From Sedimentitalea xiamensis (GTDB taxonomy: Bacteria > Pseudomonadota > Alphaproteobacteria > Rhodobacterales > Rhodobacteraceae): a DNA stretch of 64,000 nt. The translations under genes were made by a program, and so were the position numbers. Below, one piece after another: positions 8,079-17,909 of the stretch; within the stretch, counting starts at the first letter, position 1, and every line of letters begins with the position of its first letter. The stretch is from the NCBI RefSeq assembly GCF_030164465.1, contig NZ_JASNJE010000023.1:1-64000 (forward strand), written 5' to 3'. Below the pieces are notes generated by a model. That model was not told the DNA's origin, did not search any database, and saw nothing but the letters and a program-made list of their open reading frames with translations.

Positions 8079-9506
8079 TCAGGGAGTAATGTGGCCGGTG
8101 ATCAGCCCGATGAGGCCGATTACCGCGCCAACAACCACGAGCCCGAAGAGCACCCGTTCCTTATGGTTGAAGTATTGCAGCTTCTGCTCGTTCCTGGCCC
8201 AGAAATAGAGAAGCGTTCCCGGCGCGAAGAGCACGGCCACGAGAATGACGTACTTCAGTCCGGCGGCCACGAACATGATCAGGGTGTAGATCACCGCGAT
8301 CCAGGCGAATATGAGGTCGCGGCGCCGTTCGCCCGGTACATCCTCGTAGCCGGTGCCGTTGCGCGCGATGATGACGCCGTAGCCTGCCACCAGAAGATAG
8401 GGGATCAGGGTGGTGACGCTGGTCATGTCGAGCATGAACCAGAAAGCGTCGCTCGACCAATAGGTCGACACCACGAACAGTGAGACCAGGATATTGGTGA
8501 CCCAGAGAGAGACGACCGGCACTTTGTTGCTGTTTTCGCGGCCGAAGGCGCTCGGCATGTCCCTGGATTGCGCCGCGGCATGGGGAACTTCCGCACAGAT
8601 GAGCGACCAGGCAAGAAAGGCACCAAGTACCGAGACTAGAACCCCAATGGAGATAAAAACCTTGCCCCATCTTCCGACCACCGCCTCAAGCGCTCCGGCC
8701 AGCGACGGGTTGCTCAGTTCGGCGATCTCGGCACGCGGCATGTTTGCGTAGGGCAGCATGGTAACGGCCAGCATCAGGCCGGTTACACCTACGAAGCCTA
8801 GGATCGTCGCCGTGCCGACATCGGCGCGAGTCTTCGCATAGCGTGAATAAACACTCGCCCCCTCAATCCCGATAAACACGAACACGGTAATCAGCATCGT
8901 GTCGCGCACCTGGGCAAACAGGGATTTGTCGGGCATACCCACGCCGCCGAAGAAGTTCTCGGCGAACTGTTGGTAGTTGAAGGCGAAGAGCATCATGAGC
9001 AGCGCAACGATGATGGGAACGATCTTTGCGATGGTCACCACGAAGTTGACGAAGGCCGCCTCCTGCACACCACGGAGGATCATGAAGTGGAAAGCCCAGA
9101 TGCCAATCAGCGAGACGGTGATCGCAACGAACGTATTGCCGCCGGCGAAGGCCGGAAAGAAGTTGCCTAGCGTTGTGCCGATCAGCACCCAGTAGAAGAC
9201 ATTCCCGAGAATGCTGCCGAGCCAGTACCCGAAGGCCGACAGAAACCCCGTATAGTCGCCGAAGCCGGCTTTGGCATAGGCGAATACGCCCGAGTCGATA
9301 TCGGGCCTGCGCTCGGCCAGCGCCTGAAACACCCGCGCCAGCATATACATGCCAGTCCCTGCTATACTCCACGCGATGATCGCCCCGAATGGTCCCGTCG
9401 CCTGGCCGAAGCGGCCGGGCAGGTTGAAGATCCCCGCTCCGACCATCGATCCCACCACCATGGCGGTCAGCGCCATCAGTGAAAATTTCTGTGATTTTTC
9501 AGCCAT
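8079..9506 (-). CDS. arcD: Arginine/ornithine-type APC-family amino acid antiporter
   Basis: A 475-residue APC-superfamily transporter with about twelve hydrophobic segments. The first helix carries [15 protein letters not shown], the substrate-binding motif of this superfamily, followed by [33 protein letters not shown], characteristic of the basic amino acid antiporter (ArcD/LysI-like) branch. The ATG at 9506 has AAAGGA upstream. Its place just upstream of arcA on the same strand points to arginine entry in exchange for a product. With no ornithine-forming gene nearby, citrulline may be the exchanged product, but this is only inferred. Confidence 0.88.
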   Translation of the reverse strand: MAEKSQKFSLMALTAMVVGSMVGAGIFNLPGRFGQATGPFGAIIAWSIAGTGMYMLARVFQALAERRPDIDSGVFAYAKAGFGDYTGFLSAFGYWLGSILGNVFYWVLIGTTLGNFFPAFAGGNTFVAITVSLIGIWAFHFMILRGVQEAAFVNFVVTIAKIVPIIVALLMMLFAFNYQQFAENFFGGVGMPDKSLFAQVRDTMLITVFVFIGIEGASVYSRYAKTRADVGTATILGFVGVTGLMLAVTMLPYANMPRAEIAELSNPSLAGALEAVVGRWGKVFISIGVLVSVLGAFLAWSLICAEVPHAAAQSRDMPSAFGRENSNKVPVVSLWVTNILVSLFVVSTYWSSDAFWFMLDMTSVTTLIPYLLVAGYGVIIARNGTGYEDVPGERRRDLIFAWIAVIYTLIMFVAAGLKYVILVAVLFAPGTLLYFWARNEQKLQYFNHKERVLFGLVVVGAVIGLIGLITGHITP

Positions 9507-10059
9507 CGTGGTCCTTTCAGACGAAATCATACGAACGAACGGTTGTCCAACGGGTGACTCTACTATCCCCCAAATGCGGACAGCACCTTCCGATCTTCCA
9601 TACCGAAGCGGTGCCAGTCAGGATACCAACTGCTAACGCAAGCTTATAATGCTCGCAAAACAAGCCCAGGCTATCCACTTTCCGTCAATAGTGCTCGGAC
9701 CGTCGGGCAGAACAATCCTTGGGCCGCGGTCCGGCTGGCCATTGCGTGGCAAGGGAGATCGCCATTTCGGAGGCTGCCGAACATGGTGCACGGCGGAGAT
9801 TGCAGCCGCGAAGCGTTCCAGTGCGAATGCAACACACCTTGCTTTGAATCTCGGCGGACCAAAGGCGTTCCCAGGTGTCGCGAAATGACGTTCCGACGCT
9901 TCTAACATTTCCCACACCTGGGCTGCGCATCGGACTGCCCGCATCCGATATCAGTCAGAATCTTCGAAAACGAAATACGACAAGCTCAAACCGAAGGCCG
10001 CCGCCGGGAGTCAGGCGGCCTGACGTCGATCTACACTTCGTCGATTGCCGCCCCGGGCT
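9507..10059 (-). other. Gene-free stretch upstream of arcD
   Basis: About 550 bp between the arcD start and the porin stop. It should hold the arcD promoter on the minus strand. I see no clear FNR box or convincing -35/-10 pair there. The short open frames inside have no family features or ribosome binding sites. A hairpin near the porin end is listed separately. Confidence 0.5.
9995..10021 (-). terminator. Hairpin downstream of the porin gene
   Basis: AGGCCGCC at 9995-10002 pairs perfectly with GGCGGCCT at 10014-10021 around an 11-base loop, about 38 bases after the porin stop on the minus strand. A mildly T-rich stretch (TTCGGTTTG) follows in the direction of transcription. It could end the porin transcript before the arc genes. 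Confidence 0.5.
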
Positions 10060-11262
10060 TCAGAAATCCCAGCGCGCACCGAAGAAGATCGAACTGGCGT
10101 CGAGATAGGTTGCCGTCGCATCGGCGTATTCGTATGTCCGGTATGCGAGATAGGCCTGTACCCGGGCCGCGTCGAACTGCTGCACCAAGCCTGCTCCAAA
10201 GCTGTTGGCCGACGCTCCCGTCACCGTAAAATCGGAACCGTCGTAATAGTCGATTGAGAAGGCCGTTGTACCGACACTGAACCAGTCGCCAATGAACCCG
10301 ATCTTCCCATAGGCGTAGTCGCCACCCGTATTCCGGCTGCCCGCCGCAAAGGAAAAGTTCAGGCCAGACGGCAGAAGTATGCTGAGCGCACCCGTCGTGT
10401 CGTCGCGGTCCGGAAGGCCGGGGCTTTCGCGCCGCGACCAGCCTATTCCGCCCACAAGTTCCGTACCGTTGGCGAATGTGTTCTGGTAGACGAGGGCAGC
10501 ATCATAGAAGGTGTCGTCATTGTTGGATTGCAGCACCTCCTCGCCATATGCGGCGCTGACGGTAAAGCCCGAGAATGACGGCGTGTCGTACCTGATGCGC
10601 GCGCGTCGTGTGCCATTCAGACTGGGCATCGCGTCGTCAATGGCGATGCCCGAGAGCACGCCTGCGGTGGTTCGGAACTGGAAACTGCCGGCGGTATCGC
10701 CAATCGAGTTGGCGTTCGCCAGCCAGGTGTTTGACAGGTCTAGGTCGGCGACCCCGTCCGTCGCCATGCTACCCTGCCCGGCATAAAAGCTGCCCCAATT
10801 CGCCGTCACCAGACTCAGATCGACCCGGCGGATATTGGTGCGTCTCCAATTCCATCCCGGATCCCCGGTCTGGCTGAAGTTGGCGGATTGCGGTGCCCCA
10901 AGGTTTGTTTCCAGCCAGAACCCAAAGGTGCCAATATCATACGGCTGCAACAACCTCATTCCGATGCGGGACACCGAATGCGAACTGTCGGTGAGGTTGT
11001 CGTAAGTCTGCACGCCGTCATCGAAATAGAGAAATGCCGGGTTCACGTGGCCGTAGAGCCGGACCGAGCCGCCCGAGGCGTTCTCGAAGACGGCATCGGA
11101 CAGGGCGGGCGTGGCCAGAAGGAGGGAAAGCGTCCAAAGCCCGGCGATCGGGGCCAAACCGCTGGCAGGATGGCAATGCCTTGCCCCGCCGATGTTGCCG
11201 GTTGCCATTACGGTCGTCGTGTCGCCGTCATGTTTTTCGACTTTACCTGAATTCAGATTCAT
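10060..11262 (-). CDS. Outer-membrane porin
   Basis: A 400-residue porin of the alphaproteobacterial Porin_4-like type. It has a hydrophobic export segment (WTLSLLLATPALS, cleavage near residue 57), then VRLYGHVNPAFLYFDDG, RIGMRL and repeated amphipathic strands, and ends with ARWDF, a C-terminal Phe as needed for Bam-dependent insertion. GGAGG sits about ten bases before the ATG at 11262. That start gives an unusually long, polar N-terminal region before the hydrophobic core, so the true start may be the ATG at 11208. It is isolated by about 280 bp from the antiporter gene upstream. Substrate range is unknown. Confidence 0.88.
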   Translation of the reverse strand: MNLNSGKVEKHDGDTTTVMATGNIGGARHCHPASGLAPIAGLWTLSLLLATPALSDAVFENASGGSVRLYGHVNPAFLYFDDGVQTYDNLTDSSHSVSRIGMRLLQPYDIGTFGFWLETNLGAPQSANFSQTGDPGWNWRRTNIRRVDLSLVTANWGSFYAGQGSMATDGVADLDLSNTWLANANSIGDTAGSFQFRTTAGVLSGIAIDDAMPSLNGTRRARIRYDTPSFSGFTVSAAYGEEVLQSNNDDTFYDAALVYQNTFANGTELVGGIGWSRRESPGLPDRDDTTGALSILLPSGLNFSFAAGSRNTGGDYAYGKIGFIGDWFSVGTTAFSIDYYDGSDFTVTGASANSFGAGLVQQFDAARVQAYLAYRTYEYADATATYLDASSIFFGARWDF

Positions 11263-11541
11263 CAACGAATGCCTCCCGCGATCATTGGTTCCAGCGTCTT
11301 TCCGCGAGTCTCGGTTGATCTTGCACCGGCATACGAACGCCTCCGATGCAGACCTTGTTCTCCCACGGACTACATGCGGATACCGAAAAGTACGATGATG
11401 GGGAAACCGCGGCTATCCGCATTCCGACCGAAATCGCCGCGCTCACGCGGGCGAGGCAATCAACGCCGTCGCGCCAATGCGCAACTGTCGAAGGCGGCGG
11501 CCCGCAACGTTGCCTATATCGCGGGCGCATGCTGCGGGTTG

Positions 11542-13059
11542 TTAGGCCGTCCGCGGCTCCGGCGTGCGGATCATCCGCCAGCCCATGAAGCCGAAGACCA
11601 TGGTGATGATCGGGTTCAGCAGGTTGAAGGCGGCAAACGGCAGGTAATTCACTGTCGCCACCCCCAGCGTAGCCGCCATGTAGGCGCCGCAGCTGTTCCA
11701 AGGCACCAGCGCGCTGATCACGGTGGCGGAATCGCCCACCGCCCTCGACAGTACCTCCGGCGCCAGCCGCTTGGCGCGAAAGGCGCTCTGGAACATCTTT
11801 CCGGGCATGACGATGGCGATATACTGGTCCCCCACCAGCAGGTTGGCCCCGAGCGAGGCGGCAACGACCGATGCGATGAGCCGCCCCGTGGTGCGCGCGG
11901 CCCTCAGCACCGGCTCCAGCAGCCGGTCGAGGATGCCGACCTTCTCGATGATCCCGCCGAAGGCCAGCGCCGAAAGGATGAGCCAGATGGTGATCAGCAT
12001 GCTCTCCATGCCGCCCCGGCTCAGGAGCTGGTCGAGCGCCGCAGCCCCGGTTTGCGAGACGTTGCCGCTCGCCATCGCCTTCCACACGCCCTTCAGCAGC
12101 GCGAGCGGGTAGGCGAGATCCGGATCGTTGGCGGCAAGGATCACGTTTCCGGGGTTGAGGGTGACGGCGACCAACGCACCGGCGATGGCGCCGCCCATGA
12201 TTGTCAGGAACGGCGACAGCTTCAGCAGCGCCAGCCCCAGCACCACGATGAGCGGGATGAACGGCACGAAACCGGTGTCGAAGTCCGCCGCCAGCATCTC
12301 GGTCAGCGAGGAGGCATCGAAATCTCCCGGCGAGCCCAGCATGAAGAAAAAGCCGAGGCTCAGAAGAAGCGTCGGCACCGAGGTCCACAAGGTTTCGAGG
12401 ATATGCCGGTAGAGCTCGGCGCCTGCTGCCGCCGAGGCCAGGTTGGTGGCATCCGACAGCGGCGAGGACTTGTCACCGAAATAGGCGCCGGACAACACCG
12501 CGCCCGCGGTGACTGCCGGACTCAACCCCATCTGCAGCGCCACCCCCATAAGCCCTATGCCGATGGTACCTGCTACCGTCCAGGAACTGCCAATACAGAG
12601 TGCCACGGCTGCGCAAATTAATACCACGGTAAAGTAGAAGTAGTTGGGCGAGAGTAACTGCAGCCCCCAGTAGACCATCGCCACCAGCGTTCCGCTCATG
12701 GCCCAGGTGCCGATCAGCGCCCCTACCGCGAGCAGGATAAAGAGGGCGGGCAACCCCGTACCAACGCTCTCGAGCGCCGCAGCGCGCATTTCGTCCATAG
12801 AGACGCGGTGCCGGAAGCCCACTAGGATCGCGACGATGGCAGCCATGGTCAGAGCGATCTGGTTCGGACCCTTGGCGGCTTCGTCGCCGAAAAGGAAATA
12901 GGCCAGCGCCAGCAACACGATGAGCGTGATGATGGGAACCAGCGCCCACCCGAGTTCCGGTCTCTGCGCGCCACCCGTCGACCGGGTTCGTTCGTTTGCG
13001 GTATTCAACGTGCGGCCCCCCCCTGATAGTGCCACCTTACGGAGCACCGTGGCTGTCAT
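11542..13059 (-). CDS. NhaC-family Na+/H+-type antiporter
   Basis: A membrane protein of 505 residues from the ATG at 13059, with many hydrophobic helices and the NhaC-family signature GAYFGDKSSPLSDATNLAS, preceded by IGSSWTVAGTIGIGLMG; later LGANLLVGDQYIAIVMPGKMF is also typical. NhaC relatives exchange Na+ for H+, and some exchange amino acids or organic acids. The ATG at 13059 lacks a ribosome binding site, whereas an in-frame TTG at 13008 follows a run of G residues, so the start is uncertain. It may belong functionally with the nearby arginine deiminase genes. Confidence 0.88.
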   Translation of the reverse strand: MTATVLRKVALSGGGRTLNTANERTRSTGGAQRPELGWALVPIITLIVLLALAYFLFGDEAAKGPNQIALTMAAIVAILVGFRHRVSMDEMRAAALESVGTGLPALFILLAVGALIGTWAMSGTLVAMVYWGLQLLSPNYFYFTVVLICAAVALCIGSSWTVAGTIGIGLMGVALQMGLSPAVTAGAVLSGAYFGDKSSPLSDATNLASAAAGAELYRHILETLWTSVPTLLLSLGFFFMLGSPGDFDASSLTEMLAADFDTGFVPFIPLIVVLGLALLKLSPFLTIMGGAIAGALVAVTLNPGNVILAANDPDLAYPLALLKGVWKAMASGNVSQTGAAALDQLLSRGGMESMLITIWLILSALAFGGIIEKVGILDRLLEPVLRAARTTGRLIASVVAASLGANLLVGDQYIAIVMPGKMFQSAFRAKRLAPEVLSRAVGDSATVISALVPWNSCGAYMAATLGVATVNYLPFAAFNLLNPIITMVFGFMGWRMIRTPEPRTA

Positions 13060-13316
13060 ACCGATGTCGCCAGCGATAGAAACTGGCGCGCCGAATCCCG
13101 AAATACCGGCGTCTTACTCACCGATCCGGTCTGCTCAGCGTGCTCAAGAACACGCAATTTACGACGGATCTATCGCTGGTCCTCTGTCATCGATTACATC
13201 CTCCTTCTCCAACTTGGAGCTTAAAGAAGATGTCTTGCGGGTACGTACATATCTACAAACCGGCCTACCCGCCTCAACCGGACTCGCTCTGACACTGACG
13301 TTTACCAAGCTGCAAC

Positions 13317-13718
13317 TCAGATCAAGCTCGCGCGCAGCTTTTTGTACTCCTCCTCAGTGATCGAGCCCTCGGACTTGAGCTGGTCAAGTTTTCGGATCTC
13401 ATCCGAGACACTGAATCCGATCACTTTTCTCAATTCATCCCGTGCAAGGACAGCTTGTTTCATATCGCGGTCATGCATAGCCGAGTTCTGAGTCAGCAGA
13501 TAAACGAAAACCCCGATGTAGGGCAGGACGATCAGAAAGATCACCCACATCACCTTGACGAAACCGGAAATGTCCGAGCGTCTGAACATGTCCGCCATCA
13601 CGCGGATCATGAGCCAGAACCAGATCACGAAGACGAAAATCGCCAGCATGTCCATCAAAAGGCTGGGGAAGGTTGTCCCGAACAGGTGCCCGCCACCCTG
13701 CACGACTTCATCATCCAT
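13317..13718 (-). CDS. Small membrane protein with PLDc_N-like and SHOCT domains
   Basis: A 133-residue protein. Residues about 20-45 and 58-80 form two hydrophobic helices (MLAIFVFVIWFWLMIRVMADMF and VMWVIFLIVLPYIGVFVYLL in part), the pattern of the phospholipase-D-nuclease N-terminal domain family, which is only a membrane anchor. The C-terminal 30 residues, IRKLDQLKSEGSITEEEYKKLRASL, are a clear SHOCT oligomerisation domain. AAAGGA precedes the ATG with good spacing. It stands alone between two operons. The role is unknown; many such proteins respond to envelope stress, but nothing here shows that. Confidence 0.8.
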   Translation of the reverse strand: MDDEVVQGGGHLFGTTFPSLLMDMLAIFVFVIWFWLMIRVMADMFRRSDISGFVKVMWVIFLIVLPYIGVFVYLLTQNSAMHDRDMKQAVLARDELRKVIGFSVSDEIRKLDQLKSEGSITEEEYKKLRASLI

Positions 13719-13926
13719 AGTTTCGTTTCCTTTCAGTTGAAGTCACATGTCGCCGACAGCGAGCCTTTGACGTTCGTCCGGCAATCCCCGCTGTTTTGAT
13801 GGATGCCTTTGGTTGTGGCCGTTGTCAGAATGACAGCCCAGTGCAGACAGGCTATCCGCTTCCCGACACGGTGCGACCGTAGAAATACGCCTGACCACGA
13901 TCCGGCGAGGGCCGCCTCCCGGTGAG

Positions 13927-14739
13927 TCAGGCTTCCTGTTCGAGAAAGGCCCGATCCGCTTCATCGCCGATCACGCCGGTCAGATGACGGCGCGCGGCGA
14001 GAAGCGCCGGCGCGTTCAGGTCCCGCGGCCGTTCTTCGTCGATCCTGAGTTCAGTCCGGATCCGACCGGGCCGGGCGGTCATTACCAAGATCCGGTCAGC
14101 AAGCGCCAGCGCTTCATCAATGTCATGTGTGGCAAGCAGAACGGCGCCGTTGGTCTCGCGCACCGTCTCCAGCAGGTAGCGCAGCATGCGCTGGCGCATC
14201 AGAACGTCAAGTGCGGCAAAGGGTTCATCGAGAATCAGAAGCGCCGGCTGCATCAACAGAGCCCGGGCAATCGCGGCGCGCTGCTGCATGCCGAGCGAGA
14301 GCGTATGTGGCAGTTGCCCCATCACTGGGGCGAGACCGAACTTCGCGAGCATGCCCCGGGCGGAGTCATGGCGGTCCTGCCGTGACACACCCTGCAAGGC
14401 AAGACCGAAGCTCACGTTTTCCCAGACGGTCTGCCAGGGGTAGAGGCAGGGTACCTGAAACACCATTGTCCGGGTGGGGCTGGGTCCGGCGACAGGCTGG
14501 CCCGCTGCCAAAACGGAGCCGTCGCTGGGCTGTTCGAGTCCCGCAGCCAGCCGCAGGAGCGTGGTCTTGCCACAACCCGAGGGTCCGAGGATGGCGACGA
14601 TCTCGCGGTGACCGACGTTCAGACTGAGGTCGGCCAGTGCCCGGGTCTCGGAAGGCAACCCCGGCGACCAGATCTTCCCAACGCCCCGGCAAGCCAACGA
14701 CAGGGGGCGCTCAGCGGTCAAGATACTGCCCGCCGCCAC
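13927..14739 (-). CDS. ABC transporter ATP-binding protein (NitT/TauT family)
   Basis: A 270-residue nucleotide-binding subunit. Walker A is GPSGCGKTTLLRLAAG, the Q-loop lies in MVFQVPCLYPWQTVWENV, the signature is LSLGMQQRAAIARALLMQP, and Walker B is LLILDEPFAALD. The Q-loop and the PCLYPWQTVWENV stretch match SsuB/TauB/NrtD-type proteins. Translation appears to start at a GTG (14739), 29 bp inside the permease gene, so the two are coupled. It powers the importer formed with the next two genes. The substrate cannot be told from sequence; family members take nitrate, sulfonates, thiamine precursors and others. Confidence 0.92.
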   Translation of the reverse strand: MAAGSILTAERPLSLACRGVGKIWSPGLPSETRALADLSLNVGHREIVAILGPSGCGKTTLLRLAAGLEQPSDGSVLAAGQPVAGPSPTRTMVFQVPCLYPWQTVWENVSFGLALQGVSRQDRHDSARGMLAKFGLAPVMGQLPHTLSLGMQQRAAIARALLMQPALLILDEPFAALDVLMRQRMLRYLLETVRETNGAVLLATHDIDEALALADRILVMTARPGRIRTELRIDEERPRDLNAPALLAARRHLTGVIGDEADRAFLEQEA

Positions 14740-15658
14740 CGCCGGGAAGCCAGTAAAGCGCCCGGCGCTCGATCAGGCGGAAGCCGAGATCGAAGAGGTA
14801 GCCGATCACGCCGAGAAGCACGATTGTGAAGAACACAAGCCTCGGATTGAAGCCGTTGCGCACCAGCATGACCACCTGACCCAGTCCCCGACTGACCCCC
14901 GTGGCCTCCACAAAGAGCGCCACCATCCAGGCGGCGAAAAGGTTGAGGCGCAGGATGACAAAGAGACCGGGCAGGATGGCCGGCAGAACGACTTGCAGGA
15001 AGATTTGGCGACGCGAGGCACCCATCATTCGGGCAACTTCGAGATAGGGCGCTTCGACCGCATCGATCTGGCTGACGGTGGCGAGCAGCATCAGGAAGAA
15101 GAGCGCTATGAACACCATGAAGATCGCCGGCATACTGCCGACGCCGAAGATGAAAATGGCGACGGGCAACCAGGTAACCGCCGAGACCGGGGCAAGGAAG
15201 GTAACGGTTGGAAGGGTAAGCTTGCCGAAAAGCGGCCAGTATCGTGCCGCCAGCCCCATGGTGAGCGCCGCGATGGCGGCGAGCGCAAGGCCGGCGAGAA
15301 CCCGTGTGGCCGTCGCAGTCACCGTACTCAGAACCGCCAATGCCGCAGGCCGGGCAGCGACCTCACCGGAAGTGATCAGCCAGCGATCGGAGGTGTTGAA
15401 GTGGCGTGCCTGCGCACCGAAGTCGGCAAGGAAGACATGCGGCGGAGGCAGCAGGCGCGGATCGGCGAGGCCGGCAAGCCAAGCCGCCTCCCAGATCAGG
15501 GCGAACAGCCCAACGGACAGCAGACTCCAGCACAGGCGCACACCGAACGCTCGCCACCGAGCCTTGCTCGCGCGGGCTTTCGGACCGTTTGAACAGTTGG
15601 GTCCGATACTGGCGACCGGATTGATGTCATGTATCGGCGCTTTCATGTCCCTGGGCAT
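14711..15658 (-). CDS. ABC transporter permease (NitT/TauT family)
   Basis: A 315-residue inner-membrane permease with about six helices. After a helix at LLSVGLFALIWEAAWLAG comes the DPRLLPPPHVFLADF stretch typical of SsuC/TauC, and the coupling loop EAPYLEVARMMGASRRQIFLQVVLPAILPG matches the EAA motif. The ATG at 15658 has GGAG with correct spacing; the frame is open for another 186 bp but that part has no family similarity. It overlaps the ATPase gene and lies 169 bp downstream of the binding-protein gene. Confidence 0.92.
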   Translation of the reverse strand: MPRDMKAPIHDINPVASIGPNCSNGPKARASKARWRAFGVRLCWSLLSVGLFALIWEAAWLAGLADPRLLPPPHVFLADFGAQARHFNTSDRWLITSGEVAARPAALAVLSTVTATATRVLAGLALAAIAALTMGLAARYWPLFGKLTLPTVTFLAPVSAVTWLPVAIFIFGVGSMPAIFMVFIALFFLMLLATVSQIDAVEAPYLEVARMMGASRRQIFLQVVLPAILPGLFVILRLNLFAAWMVALFVEATGVSRGLGQVVMLVRNGFNPRLVFFTIVLLGVIGYLFDLGFRLIERRALYWLPGGGGGQYLDR

Positions 15659-15827
15659 GGCGCTTCTCCTTCGCGTAGGCGCGAAACGCGCCGCAGCGCT
15701 TGGTCGGACCGGGGGGCCGCATCCCGAGGACGACGCAGGCTGCGTACGCACAACGTCCGAACCACTCAGACGCCGGCCCGGCGACCAAGGCTCTGCCAAA
15801 GCGCAGTGTTGTCGGCGATTGTTTTCT

Positions 15828-16829
15828 TCAGCAGGCGCAGTCAATCAGCTGCGGATCCGGTCGTTGTGTAATGTAGCCCATGTCGATCAGGCTGTCGGCT
15901 CGGGAAAGGATGAAATCCTCCTGGCCACGAATATCGACCTGCAGGGGCTGGTTCGCAGCGCCGAGTTTCGCGTCTTCGAGAGAAGTCTTGTAGTAAGACC
16001 CGACCATGGCGGACAAAATGGAATCGAGATCAGTTTCGCAGGCATGCTGCGCACGCATCAAAGCCTTGATGACGGCACAGATGGCCTCGGGCCGTCGTGT
16101 CTCGATGGCCTCGACCTGGGCAGTCAGCACGCAATCGGGGTAATCCTGATCGTAGATGTCACGTCCGTTCGACAGCAGATGCGCGCCGGGAACCTCGGCC
16201 AGCAGTGATGTGACATAAGGTTCGATCGATGAGATCCAGTCAAGCGCGCGGGCCTTGAACGCTTCGACCGCCTCGGGGATGGAACCCATGTAGCGGATTT
16301 CGACATCGGCCAGCGGCACGCCATTGGCACGCAGCCAGTCGAAAGCCATGACCTCGAGACTGTCCATCTGGAACGTGCCAAGTGTTGTGCCCGGAATCTT
16401 GTCCGGCCCATCGATACCGGCGCGTGCGACCAGCCCGCAGCCCTCGATCCCGCCGCCGCCGACAATACGGATGTTCGCCCCGTTCTCGATCAGGGCGATG
16501 GCACTTGCATAGGGTGTCACGCTCACGTCGACGGCCCCATTTCCTACCATCGTAATATGATCGGCGAATGTCGGAGTGGTCACGAGTTCGATTGAGACAC
16601 CGTCGTCTTCGGCCAGTTGCCGGGCATGAGCGAGGAAGAGGTCAAGGCTGCAGAAACCTGCCCCATAGGGCGCCTGGATCACCTGTGTCGAAGCCGCCGC
16701 AGCGATTGGCAAGGCACAAGTGGCGGCGGCGGCGAGACCGCCTCCGGCAAGTCTGAGCAGGGCCTGGCGGCGGTCGATCACACCAGGCCCCGGCCCAAGG
16801 GCGACGGCTTGGCGGCAATTGTGGCACAT
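15828..16829 (-). CDS. ABC transporter substrate-binding protein with Tat-type signal
   Basis: A 333-residue periplasmic binding protein of the NMT1/SsuA type. The N-terminus carries DRRQALLRLAGGGLAAAA, an RR motif plus hydrophobic segment that looks like a Tat signal, with cleavage near residue 47. The mature part has VGNGAVDVSVTPYASAIALIENGANI and PGTTLGTFQMDSLEVMAFDWL, family-typical ligand-lobe segments. The start at 16829 follows GGAG; earlier in-frame starts give an unlikely leader. Cysteines at the extreme N-terminus (MCHNCRQ) and at the C-terminus (DCAC) are unusual. It begins the importer operon. Substrate is unknown. Confidence 0.87.
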   Translation of the reverse strand: MCHNCRQAVALGPGPGVIDRRQALLRLAGGGLAAAATCALPIAAAASTQVIQAPYGAGFCSLDLFLAHARQLAEDDGVSIELVTTPTFADHITMVGNGAVDVSVTPYASAIALIENGANIRIVGGGGIEGCGLVARAGIDGPDKIPGTTLGTFQMDSLEVMAFDWLRANGVPLADVEIRYMGSIPEAVEAFKARALDWISSIEPYVTSLLAEVPGAHLLSNGRDIYDQDYPDCVLTAQVEAIETRRPEAICAVIKALMRAQHACETDLDSILSAMVGSYYKTSLEDAKLGAANQPLQVDIRGQEDFILSRADSLIDMGYITQRPDPQLIDCAC

Positions 16830-17096
16830 GGGTGGTTCTCCACGGCAACGCAACACGGATCGTTCTGCCGGAACGCGGCTCTCCTCATTCAGGCACCTGG
16901 ACCGAGACAAGAAAAGCCGGAGGCCGTCGTGTCCGAAAGCCCGGTCGTACGCCGTGATCACTGAAGCAGGATTGCACCCTTCATGCAATCCCGGCGACTT
17001 CGAATTGACAAACGATCCGACTGACCCCCGCCATGTCTTTCGCCCATTTGTTCCTCTCCGGTGACACTACGGCCTTCGTCCCCATCCTCTGATCGT

Positions 17097-17849
17097 TCAA
17101 CAGGCCGCCTGTGCGTCCAATGGCTCTGCCTGACCGGCGCCAAACGTCTGGTCCTGCCAGAACCGCCGCCTTGTCTCACTCGGGGCACAGCCATGCATCC
17201 TTGAATATGCGGCTGAAAATCGGCCCAGATGGGTGAAACCGAAGCTCATTGCGATATCGGTAATCGATCGCCGACTTCCTTCGGCAAGTATCGTGCCATG
17301 GACCGCGCGCAAGCGTCTGTCGCGCTCGAAGCTGCGCAGTGTCATCCCCATGCGTTCCTGGAAGGCACGCTGCAGCATGCGTTCGTTTACGCGCAGAACC
17401 TCGGTGATCTTGCTAACCGCCACCGGTTCGTCCGGACGTTCGGCCAGGTATTCGATGGCCGCTTCAACCAGTATGCGCTTGGACTGGCTGGTCTCCCGGG
17501 GGTTCTCGTCGACTTCCCTGACCGAACTCAACGCCTGTATCAACGCGCCCCTTACGTGATGCGCCGCGAGTTTGAGGAGATTTGGATTCTGTGCCCGCCG
17601 AACCGCGTCATTGGCCACCATCAGGCCGTGATGCATCTGTTCCTGCAGGTTGGTCTCCATCTCGGGCGCGATGCCAGGCCTGCGCAGTCCCAGACTCTGA
17701 AAGTCGCCGCCTGACATGAAACCCATGCTATAGCTTAACCCGGCGGACAAATGGTCGAAAAACCAGGACCACCTCTTGCGGAAATGGACCACGACAACGC
17801 GGGACTTGCTACCTGCTTGCCTCTGTCCCAAAGTAGCCAAAAGGTACAC
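17097..17849 (-). CDS. AraC-family transcriptional regulator, short N-terminal domain
   Basis: A regulator with a C-terminal AraC double helix-turn-helix (about residues 145-235): VSKITEVLRVNERMLQRAFQERMGMTL and then ITDIAMSFGFTHLGRFSAAYSRMHGCAPSETRRRF, the classic family end. The N-terminal region is only about 140 residues, whereas relatives of this type usually have about 200. The GTG at 17849 has no visible ribosome binding site, and an in-frame ATG at 17726 has none either, so the N-terminus may be truncated or the start misplaced. It lies between the importer genes and the aldehyde dehydrogenase gene and could regulate either. Confidence 0.75.
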   Translation of the reverse strand: MYLLATLGQRQAGSKSRVVVVHFRKRWSWFFDHLSAGLSYSMGFMSGGDFQSLGLRRPGIAPEMETNLQEQMHHGLMVANDAVRRAQNPNLLKLAAHHVRGALIQALSSVREVDENPRETSQSKRILVEAAIEYLAERPDEPVAVSKITEVLRVNERMLQRAFQERMGMTLRSFERDRRLRAVHGTILAEGSRRSITDIAMSFGFTHLGRFSAAYSRMHGCAPSETRRRFWQDQTFGAGQAEPLDAQAAC

Positions 17850-17858
17850 GATCTGCGA

Positions 17859-17883
17859 TGCCGGTCGTTGTTAACGACCGGCA
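17859..17883 (-). terminator. Hairpin after the aldehyde dehydrogenase gene
   Basis: TGCCGGTCGTT at 17859-17869 and AACGACCGGCA at 17873-17883 form a perfect 11-bp stem with a three-base loop, beginning 26 bases after the stop codon of the aldehyde dehydrogenase gene. No U-tract follows, so it may need Rho or act as an RNA 3'-end stabiliser. Confidence 0.6.
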
Positions 17884-17909
17884 CCTCACTATTACCCAAA
17901 GCGTCGAGC

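Noticed and set aside
9641-9650. TATAAT on the plus strand as a promoter
   Set aside because: No -35 element at 16-18 bp upstream and no plus-strand gene follows.
11269-12621. A 450-codon plus-strand frame opposite the NhaC antiporter
   Set aside because: Antisense shadow; the minus strand shows NhaC motifs and transmembrane helices.
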